Below are positions 25,086 through 31,725 of a DNA stretch of 41,485 bases, piece by piece. The position numbers were made by a program, and so were the translations under genes. Under the pieces are notes generated by a model. The model saw only the letters and a list, made by a program, of their open reading frames with translations. It made no database searches and was not told the DNA's origin. This DNA comes from a bacterium (GTDB taxonomy: Bacteria; Sumerlaeota; Sumerlaeia; MVZB01). The stretch is taken from assembly GCA_021372575.1 (NCBI GenBank), contig JAJFUE010000210.1, positions 1-41,485 of the forward strand. Direction: 5' to 3'. How positions within the stretch are numbered: position 1 is the first letter of the stretch; each line of letters opens with the position of its first letter.

Positions 25086-26597
25086 CTATTTCCAGAGGCG
25101 GTTGGCGGCGCGCCAGTCGAGGTTGAGCGAGCGGGCGGAAAGGATGTAGCCGGCGGCCTCGACGCCGCCCATCGAAAGAATCGACTGGGCGAGGGCGAGG
25201 TCGGGGCTCGAGGCATTGACGCGTGTGTTGGGGATGCGCTCGAGCGCGCGCACGACCTTGCCGTGGCGCTTTTTCGAGACGGCGATCGGAACAGGCGGGA
25301 GCTTCAAAAGCGGGAGACCGGGCTTGGGCACGAAGATGCCGAGGTTGATGCCGAGCGTGCCCATGCGGCCGCGCGGGCGGGCGTATTTGAGCTGCACGGC
25401 GCGGACTTTTTCCACGAACGCGGCGATTTCGAGCGCCTCGTCGTCGGTCTCGGTCGGGACGCCGGTCATGAAATACATTTTGAGGCTCTCGGCGCCGAGG
25501 CCGAAGATCTCTTCGACGACGGCGAGGATGCGGTCGTCATCGATCGGCTTGCCGAGCAGGCGGCGGACGCGCGCGGAGCCCGCCTCGGGCGCGATCGTGA
25601 CGCTCTTCTGGCCGCCCTGCGCGAGGGCGCGCAGCATCGTGGGGCTCACGTCCTCGACACGCAACGAGGAGTAGGAGATTTTGAGACCGCGCCGCAGGAG
25701 CTCGCCGCAGATTTCGTCGATGCCCGGGTGCGCGCCGACGGCCGACGCGACGAGGCCGATGCGATCGGTGTAAGCGGCGAGGCGCTCGGCGCCGGCAAGG
25801 ATTTCCTCGGTGGGTCGTACGCGATAGCACGGCGAGTGATGGCCGAGCCAGCAGAACGTGCAGTGATGCGGGCATCCGCGCGCCAGGTCGATGAGGCCCA
25901 TTCCCGAGAACTCGGTGTGCGGTGTGACGATCGAGCTGGCGCAGGGCGTGCCGTCGAGGGGGTCCTGAAAGGCGGGCCGCGGCTGGGCGGGCTCGATTTC
26001 GGACAGGCCCGCGGCGGAGCGCGCGCCGGGGGTGATTTCGAAGCCGGGCGTCTCGGCGAGTTGTTCGAGCAGTTCGCGGCGGTCGATCCGGCCGGCGCGC
26101 TCGCGCGCAACGAGGGATATCAATGGCGGCACAAGCCGCTCGGCGTCGCCGTGCGCGAACACGTCGATGAACGGGTAGAGCGGCAGGCGGTTCACGGAGG
26201 CGAGCAGGCCGCCCATCACGACCAGCGGCCAGCGCGGGCCGCGGTCGGCCGCGCGCAGCGGCAGGCCCGACCACTCGATCGTGTCCAGAACGTAAGGATC
26301 GTCGAGTTCATACGTTGCTGAGATTGCAAGCAGGTCGAAGTCGCCGGCCGGGGCTCCGGACTCGATCGAGCCCTGAGAGAACGTGTCGATGAAGAAGCGT
26401 TCGGCGCGCGCACCGCACGCGGCGATGGCCTGCATCACGAGCTGGAAGCCGAGGCTCGACATGCCGACGTGGTAGGTGTTCGGGTAAATGAGTGCCACGC
26501 GCGGCGAACCTGAGCCATGAAAACCGGGACCGCGCTCCGCTTCGGATAAACGGCGGCGGTCTGGTATGATGGATTGTGAGTCACGAAGCCTGGCCAT
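25086..26597 (-). CDS. B12-binding-type radical SAM protein
   Basis: A 503-aa protein. The N-terminal part (about 32-160) has the layout of the B12-binding-like domain found in many radical SAM proteins (PRVALIYPNTYHVGMSSLGFQ), though a cobalamin-binding His is not obvious. The radical SAM core starts at DLARGCPHHCTFCW, with Cys242, Cys246 and Cys249 that hold the 4Fe-4S cluster. EAGSARVRRLLGKP and LKMYFMTGVPTETDDE are typical core blocks. The product is not identifiable. It resembles the TIGR03960-type group. It stands alone: the next gene on its strand starts 127 bp beyond its stop. Confidence 0.85.
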   Translation of the reverse strand: MARLRDSQSIIPDRRRLSEAERGPGFHGSGSPRVALIYPNTYHVGMSSLGFQLVMQAIAACGARAERFFIDTFSQGSIESGAPAGDFDLLAISATYELDDPYVLDTIEWSGLPLRAADRGPRWPLVVMGGLLASVNRLPLYPFIDVFAHGDAERLVPPLISLVARERAGRIDRRELLEQLAETPGFEITPGARSAAGLSEIEPAQPRPAFQDPLDGTPCASSIVTPHTEFSGMGLIDLARGCPHHCTFCWLGHHSPCYRVRPTEEILAGAERLAAYTDRIGLVASAVGAHPGIDEICGELLRRGLKISYSSLRVEDVSPTMLRALAQGGQKSVTIAPEAGSARVRRLLGKPIDDDRILAVVEEIFGLGAESLKMYFMTGVPTETDDEALEIAAFVEKVRAVQLKYARPRGRMGTLGINLGIFVPKPGLPLLKLPPVPIAVSKKRHGKVVRALERIPNTRVNASSPDLALAQSILSMGGVEAAGYILSARSLNLDWRAANRLWK

Positions 26598-26712
26598 CGG
26601 ACCAGTTTAAACCGGCGGGCGGGGGATTTCAGTTGTAAAAACGCAGTTGGTGGCGGAGCGTTGGCGTGTCGGGGTCGCTTTGCGCAACCCAGATCATTCG
26701 GGGAGGAATGAA

Positions 26713-27159
26713 ATGAGACGATACGGACAGATCGTGGCGCTCGCGGTGATGTTGCCGCTGGCGCTGATCGCCTGCAGCACGGCGAAGAAATCCGAGAAGA
26801 CTTCCATGGACCTGTCGAAGCGCATCGACGCGCAGGTCCAGGCCGCGCAGTTCACCGAGGACGGCAACCTGATCGCGAACATCGCCGAACCGATCGACAA
26901 GGTCCTGAGCGCGGTCCAGATCGCGATCGACAAGCGCGGATTCAAGATCGACAAGCTCGACCGCGGCGCGGAGCGGATCGACATTTCCGCGTGGCCGAAG
27001 GAAGACGTGCCGGCGGAGCTGAAGGTGCAATACAAGATCGCGCTCGAGCCCAAGGGCAGCCAAACGCAAATGATCGTCCACTACGGGATGTTCGGCCACC
27101 AGATGGCCTCGCGCGGCCTTCTCGACAGCACGCTGCGCGAACTCGAGACCATGAAGTAA
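26713..27159 (+). CDS. small lipoprotein
   Basis: A 148-aa exported protein. MRRYGQIVALAVMLPLALIACS is a lipoprotein signal with lipobox LIAC and Cys21. The mature part has the form of DUF3568-like proteins: a helix, ISTANIAEP-like turn (IANIAEPIDKVLSAVQIAIDKRGFKI), then strands RIDISAWPKE, LKVQYKIALEPKG and TQMIVHYGMFG, and the C-terminal helix. Its function is unknown. The ATG at 26713 has GGGAGG 6-7 nt upstream. It ends at a strong terminator hairpin. Confidence 0.75.
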   Translation: MRRYGQIVALAVMLPLALIACSTAKKSEKTSMDLSKRIDAQVQAAQFTEDGNLIANIAEPIDKVLSAVQIAIDKRGFKIDKLDRGAERIDISAWPKEDVPAELKVQYKIALEPKGSQTQMIVHYGMFGHQMASRGLLDSTLRELETMK

Positions 27160-27167
27160 GCGACCCG

Positions 27168-27197
27168 ATGCAGTAGCCCGAGCGCGCAGCGAGGGAC
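27168..27197 (+). repeat. 30-bp dispersed repeat, copy 2
   Basis: GATGCAGTAGCCCGAGCG, then CGCA, then GCGAGGGAC. It lies just after the stop codon of the lipoprotein gene. The first copy is at 16518-16547, inverted. Confidence 0.8.
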
Positions 27198-27215
27198 TCG
27201 CAACGCAAATAGCAA

Positions 27216-27263
27216 GGCGCGAAAGGATTTCGGATCCGAAGTCCTTTCGCGCCGTTTGCGTTT
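27216..27263. terminator. bidirectional terminator between lipoprotein and sigma-factor genes
   Basis: A perfect 12-bp stem GGCGCGAAAGGA/TCCTTTCGCGCC (27216-27227 and 27242-27253), with an inner TTCGGATCCGAA palindrome. GTTTGCGTTTTG follows on the plus strand. It lies between two convergent genes and could serve both, although the minus-strand T-tract is weak. Confidence 0.8.
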
Positions 27264-27269
27264 TGCACC

Positions 27270-30038
27270 TCATTTCGCGCGCAACCGCTCCAACCGCTCC
27301 TCATACGCCCACGACTGCAGCGCCTCGCCCGTCACCTTCCGCGGCTGCACGCGCCCATCGACCATTGCCGCTTGCGTCATCGGATGAAATTTCCACTTCC
27401 CAAAATCCGGGATCCGATCCAGACCGTTCAGTCGTGAGAGACTCTCCATTGCATAAAATGCGTCGTTCTCGTTGCCGTGAATCGACACCCCGGAATCCGC
27501 ATCCGCCCGGAACACCCCCTTGCCGCGATAGAACCGCAGGGTTCCCCGAATGCAGGCCTCGCGGTCGATGAGGTCCAGACGGCCCAGCGTGTCGAGCGCG
27601 AAAAGCCCCGCCCACGTTTCGCGCAGCGAGCACATGCCGAAATCAAACAGCCCGGCGGCTTCTTTCAAGTCGATCGGCGACCAATTCGTCGGGATGCGGA
27701 AGTCGGGCGAAACCTGATGGGCGGCGATTTGTTTTGCGATGGTTTCGCGATCGATGAAATCGAGGCAATCGAACTGCTTCAGGATCCACAGGCGCTTGGC
27801 GAAGGTTTCGATGTCGAGGGTGTCGAACCTTCGCAACTCGGGCACGGTGGGAAAGATAACGCCCATCTTGCGATCGAACCATTTCTTCGGGATCTGAAAA
27901 AGCATCTCGCGCACCGGTGTCATGTTGGCTTTGGGGTCGCGCTCGCGAAGCGCCAGCGCCTCCCGTACGCGCGCCGGATCGAATCCGATTTGCGCCAGTT
28001 CCTCGCTCGGCAAAATCGGCGTCGACATCGCGATATAAAGCAAATCGGGATTAATGATGCCGTTGATGATCCGGGCATTGAGAGCGCCTTCATTACGCTC
28101 GTCGAAATCCATCTGCAGCTCTTTGGTGACCAGTCGTTTGTAACCGGCGGCGTTTTCCTTGCCGATCAGCGAGAGCGAAGGATGCGCCGGGCAGCCCCAT
28201 AAATAGAGCAGATCGGCGCGCGCGCCCGATCGGTCGCCGCGAATCCACTCGGAGACGGCCTGCTGCGCCATTGCCTGCGAGACCGGTTTGTCGCCCCACG
28301 CCAGACCCCAGACGAGCGCGCTGTTGCTCCAGATACCCGGCAGGAAACTGAAACCGATCAACAGCGCCAGCGACGCGATCAGCGCGATCCTGTGCTGCAG
28401 CCGATAAGCCTTGGTCTTGCTGAAATCGGTGACGAAGATCGCTTCATCTTCGAGCGTCGAGAGCAGTTTGCGTGCTTCCGTGTGTTGGCCATTCAGGAAG
28501 AACGCAAACGCGTTTTTGATCACTCGGCCGACGCCGTCTTCGAGCGCACGGATGTCGATTGGGTGTTTTAGAAGCGTGCTTAATAATTTCGCATCCGTCG
28601 GAGACATCGTTGCATTGCATGTGCCGTCGGACTGGATCATCACCGTGGAGCGGCCGGCGAAAGTCCCGAGGAGTGAATTCAAGACCGTCATTCGCACGGC
28701 TGGAAGGCGCAAAAGCAAAGTGGCTCCGGAGAGTGCGTAGTCGGTAATGAGCCACTGTTCGCCGAGAAAGCGGGCAAAGCCGCGCAGCTCAGGTTCGGTC
28801 GCAACGCGGCCCGAAGGGCGCTCGGATCCCGGCTCGCCCAGAATTCCGTTGGCAGCGCGCAGGAACAGGTTGTAATCATGCCGCCGCGGCGCCGTCCGAT
28901 TGGCCCGAGGAAGCATCAGGTTCATGAGGAAAATGACCACAAAAACCAAACCCACCGGCGCGCCGAAAAAGCCGATGAGAACGGAGACGAGCAGGAATAA
29001 TGAATTGGCCAGGACCTGCCCGTAAGCGAATCCGCTGCGATTCACGCGCAACCTTACAATGCTTTGATAGAAGCCCCACAAACAGTAAATCGCCAGGATT
29101 TGAAAATAAGTGAACAAGCTAAAATGAGACATCGCAAAAACTATAAATATGAAAACACAAAGGACGCCTAGCGACATCGTCAAAGCCTGCCGTCGCAGCA
29201 GCGTCTTTCGAAAGGCATTCTCGGGCTTATCAACGATGTTCGCCGCCTCCATGCGCATGTACCAGCTCATGATCAGATAAGAGAATCCCGCCTGTCCGAC
29301 CGTCATCCATAATGCAAAAATCATCATCGGGAACAAACCAAGCAGCCAGCCGCCCGCTTTGCTCAACAGCGACGCGCCGCCGCCCGCGCCGACGATCCCA
29401 AGCGGTTTCGCCGGCAGCAATACCATCACCGAGGCCGCGAAGTCCTTGCGCGGCGCGAGCCCCCTGAGGTTGCGCTCGATCTGCTCCTCGAGCCGGCCGC
29501 GCAGCGCGCAGCGCGCGCGGTGCAGCCGCGTCTTGACCGCGACTTCGCTCAGGCCAAGGATCTCCGCCGCCTCGCGAATGCTTTTGCCTTCCAGATAAAA
29601 CAGGACCAGACATTCCCTGAGCTGCGGCGGCAATTCCGACAGCGTGCGCCCGAGCATCTCCTTGAGGTTTTCATCGCTCTCCGCGGCCGGCTGCGGCGCG
29701 GCAGCGGCCTCATCGGGCTGCTCGGCCTGCCAGCGCCTGCGGCCCGCCAGATCGCTGCGCCGCCGCCGCAACAACGTGGCGCTCACGTTGCGCGCGATCT
29801 TCGACAGCCACGCGGGGAACCGCTCGGCATCGCGCAGCGCGCCCAGATAGCGGAAGGCCTTGATGAACGTCTCCTGCGCGGCATCGTCGCACAGGTCCGC
29901 GTCGCCGAGATAGCTCCACGCGATGCCGTACACCATGCGCTGATGCCGCTCGACGAGCTCGGCGAACCGGTCGCGGTCGCCGTGCTTGACGGCTTCAATG
30001 GCCGCGCGATCGGGATTTGTGATCGGACTGTCCATCAT
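27270..30038 (-). CDS. ECF sigma factor fused to a membrane domain and a toroid-like tail
   Basis: A 922-aa protein, against about 200 for a normal ECF sigma factor. Residues 10-85 are region 2 (VERHQRMVYGIAWSYLGD, AQETFIKAFRY), residues 125-185 are region 4 (LPPQLRECLVLFYLEGKS, REAAEILGLSEVAVKTRLHR). About six hydrophobic segments follow (about 230-260, 286-306, 308-328, 343-376 and 551-570). Residues 740-880 have helix pairs that recall prenyltransferase/squalene-cyclase toroid repeats: LWILKQFDCLDFIDRETI, then GLFALDTLGRLDLIDREACI and DAFYAMESLSRLNGLDRI. No catalytic DDxxD or zinc site was found. The tail lies after the last helix and could be outside the membrane. No anti-sigma gene is near. 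A GTAGAA/TTCTAC inverted repeat lies 15 bp upstream of its start. Confidence 0.85.
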   Translation of the reverse strand: MMDSPITNPDRAAIEAVKHGDRDRFAELVERHQRMVYGIAWSYLGDADLCDDAAQETFIKAFRYLGALRDAERFPAWLSKIARNVSATLLRRRRSDLAGRRRWQAEQPDEAAAAPQPAAESDENLKEMLGRTLSELPPQLRECLVLFYLEGKSIREAAEILGLSEVAVKTRLHRARCALRGRLEEQIERNLRGLAPRKDFAASVMVLLPAKPLGIVGAGGGASLLSKAGGWLLGLFPMMIFALWMTVGQAGFSYLIMSWYMRMEAANIVDKPENAFRKTLLRRQALTMSLGVLCVFIFIVFAMSHFSLFTYFQILAIYCLWGFYQSIVRLRVNRSGFAYGQVLANSLFLLVSVLIGFFGAPVGLVFVVIFLMNLMLPRANRTAPRRHDYNLFLRAANGILGEPGSERPSGRVATEPELRGFARFLGEQWLITDYALSGATLLLRLPAVRMTVLNSLLGTFAGRSTVMIQSDGTCNATMSPTDAKLLSTLLKHPIDIRALEDGVGRVIKNAFAFFLNGQHTEARKLLSTLEDEAIFVTDFSKTKAYRLQHRIALIASLALLIGFSFLPGIWSNSALVWGLAWGDKPVSQAMAQQAVSEWIRGDRSGARADLLYLWGCPAHPSLSLIGKENAAGYKRLVTKELQMDFDERNEGALNARIINGIINPDLLYIAMSTPILPSEELAQIGFDPARVREALALRERDPKANMTPVREMLFQIPKKWFDRKMGVIFPTVPELRRFDTLDIETFAKRLWILKQFDCLDFIDRETIAKQIAAHQVSPDFRIPTNWSPIDLKEAAGLFDFGMCSLRETWAGLFALDTLGRLDLIDREACIRGTLRFYRGKGVFRADADSGVSIHGNENDAFYAMESLSRLNGLDRIPDFGKWKFHPMTQAAMVDGRVQPRKVTGEALQSWAYEERLERLRAK

Positions 30039-30053
30039 CGGGCCCTCATGGTC

Positions 30054-30069
30054 GTAGAATCTGTTCTAC
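30054..30069 (-). promoter_or_regulatory. inverted repeat upstream of the sigma-factor fusion
   Basis: GTAGAA-TCTG-TTCTAC, a perfect 6-bp inverted repeat 15 bp before the start codon. It may be an operator. The rest of the gap to 30237 holds a 29-bp repeat and an AT-rich stretch, with no gene. Confidence 0.35.
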
Positions 30070-30187
30070 ACCGCAAGACCCGTGTTGGGGCAAAAGGTTA
30101 CGGTGAAAAATCCTGAAAAGTGAAGGATGGAGGGTGAAATTAAAAAATAGAGATCCGAGAAACCATATCCCATACATAAGGAACAAT

Positions 30188-30216
30188 GTCGCTTCGAGCC
30201 GAAGCGACCTACTGAC
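30188..30216. repeat. 29-bp hairpin repeat, copy 2
   Basis: Identical to the copy at 16551-16579: GTCGCTTCG-AGC-CGAAGCGAC stem plus CTACTGAC. It lies in the gap between the sigma-factor fusion and the alcohol dehydrogenase. Confidence 0.9.
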
Positions 30217-30237
30217 AAAACAAGCGTGAACGAATTC

Positions 30238-31278
30238 TTACAGCGACGCCAGGTCAATCACGAACCGGTACCGCACGTCGCTTTTCAGCACTCTCTCGTA
30301 GGCTTCGTTGACCTGCTGGATCGGGATCTTTTCGATGTCCGAGACGATGTTGTGCTTGCCGCAGAAGTCGAGCATCTCCTGGGTCTCGGGGATGCCGCCC
30401 ATGCCGCTGCCGGCGAGGCATTTGCCGCCGGAAATGAGCGAGAACGCGCCGATCGGGACGGGCTTCGTCGGCGCGCCGAGGATCACCATCGTGCCGCCGA
30501 CGCGCAGCATGCGCAGGAAGTCGTTCCAGTCCAGATCGACCGAGACGGTGTTGATGATCAGGTCGAAGTGGCGCGAGAGCTTGGAAAACGTGTCGCGCGA
30601 ACTGACGATGAACTCGTCCGCGCCGAGCCGGCGCGCATCGTCCTGCTTGCGCGTCGAGTGGCTGATGACGCTGACCTCGGCGCCCATCGCGTGGGCGATC
30701 TTGATGCCGATGTGGCCGAGGCCGCCGAGGCCGATGATCGCGACGCGCCGGCCGGGGCCGGCGTGGAAGCGCCTGAGCGGCGAGTAGAGCGTGATGCCGG
30801 CGCACAGCAGCGGCGCCGCGCCGTCAAGCGGCAGGTTGTCGGGCAGGCGCAGGACGAAGTGCTCATCGACGACGATGTTCTCCGAATAGCCGCCGTAGGT
30901 CGGGGTGACGAGGTCCTGTTCGCGGCCGTTGTAGGTCCAGCTCGTCATGTTCGAGCAGTATTGCTCCATCCCCTGGCTGCACTCCGGGCACATGCGGCAC
31001 GAATCGACATAGCAGCCGACGCCGACCTTGTCGCCCGGCTTGTACTTGGTCACCTTCCTGCCGACGGCCGTGACGATGCCCGCGATCTCGTGGCCGGGGA
31101 CCATCGGGAAAATCGAGCCGCCCCATTCGTCGCGCGCCTGGTGGATGTCGGAGTGGCAGATGCCGCAGTACTTGATGTCAATGCCGACGTCGCGGTCGCC
31201 CATCTCGCGGCGCTCGAACGAAAACGGCGCAAGCTGGGCCTTGGCGTTCAACGCGGCGAACCCTCGGGCGATGCTCAT
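30238..31278 (-). CDS. zinc-dependent NAD(P) alcohol dehydrogenase
   Basis: A 346-aa medium-chain alcohol dehydrogenase of the YahK/cinnamyl-alcohol type. The catalytic zinc ligands are in YCGICHSD and PGHEIAG; four structural-zinc cysteines lie in CRMCPECSQGMEQYC; the NADP-binding motif is AIIGLGGLGHIGIKIA. It likely reduces aldehydes to alcohols in the cytoplasm. Its length is normal. AAGGAG lies 6 nt before the ATG. It is a single gene; the substrate is not known. Confidence 0.93.
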   Translation of the reverse strand: MSIARGFAALNAKAQLAPFSFERREMGDRDVGIDIKYCGICHSDIHQARDEWGGSIFPMVPGHEIAGIVTAVGRKVTKYKPGDKVGVGCYVDSCRMCPECSQGMEQYCSNMTSWTYNGREQDLVTPTYGGYSENIVVDEHFVLRLPDNLPLDGAAPLLCAGITLYSPLRRFHAGPGRRVAIIGLGGLGHIGIKIAHAMGAEVSVISHSTRKQDDARRLGADEFIVSSRDTFSKLSRHFDLIINTVSVDLDWNDFLRMLRVGGTMVILGAPTKPVPIGAFSLISGGKCLAGSGMGGIPETQEMLDFCGKHNIVSDIEKIPIQQVNEAYERVLKSDVRYRFVIDLASL

Positions 31279-31594
31279 GGCGGGCTCCTTCGATGGGGAT
31301 GATGTGTGTCACGAACGAAGTCCATCTTAACAGGATTTTCGATCCGGATGCAAAATCGATCGCGCGGGGAATATGTTGTGATATATATTATTTTGTTGCT
31401 AACGAATATCGGGCGTGGTAGGAATGAAGGCGTCCGTGAATGACAAGTTTTCCCGAACGGGTTCGGGTGAGGCGATTTCTACGTGTCGCTCCTGCGGAGC
31501 TCGGGTTGCATTTGCGACGGGTTGCTAAACACGTGCCGCTCCGGAGCCGGCGAGAACTCGAATGTGCAAGCGTCAAACGGAGGGATGTGGGATT
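31279..31594. other. intergenic region upstream of the large secreted gene
   Basis: No supported gene. It contains the promoter side of the alcohol dehydrogenase, an AT-rich stretch near 31370-31400, and a perfect hairpin CCCGAAC-GG-GTTCGGG at 31452-31467. Confidence 0.5.
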
Positions 31595-31624
31595 CGATTA
31601 CGATTACGATTACGATTACGAGCA
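31595..31624 (+). repeat. compound hexamer repeat, copy 5
   Basis: CGATTA four times, then CGAGCA. A separate short TACGAGCACGAAGCAAC follows at about 31648. It is upstream of the large secreted protein, in the same orientation as the gene. It would encode Asp-Tyr or Ile-Thr alternation if translated, but the gene starts downstream. Confidence 0.88.
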
Positions 31625-31725
31625 CGATGACTTCCCACGTATTTTCGTACGAGCACGAAGCAACAACAGGAACCCAAAATCCTGGACTTGTGAGACAATA
31701 TTTGAACTACGCGGAGGTGAGGATC

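Noticed and set aside
31483-31725. An N-terminal extension of the 922-aa secreted protein
   Set aside because: The extension would translate the hexamer array; the signal peptide and ribosome-binding site are at 31726.
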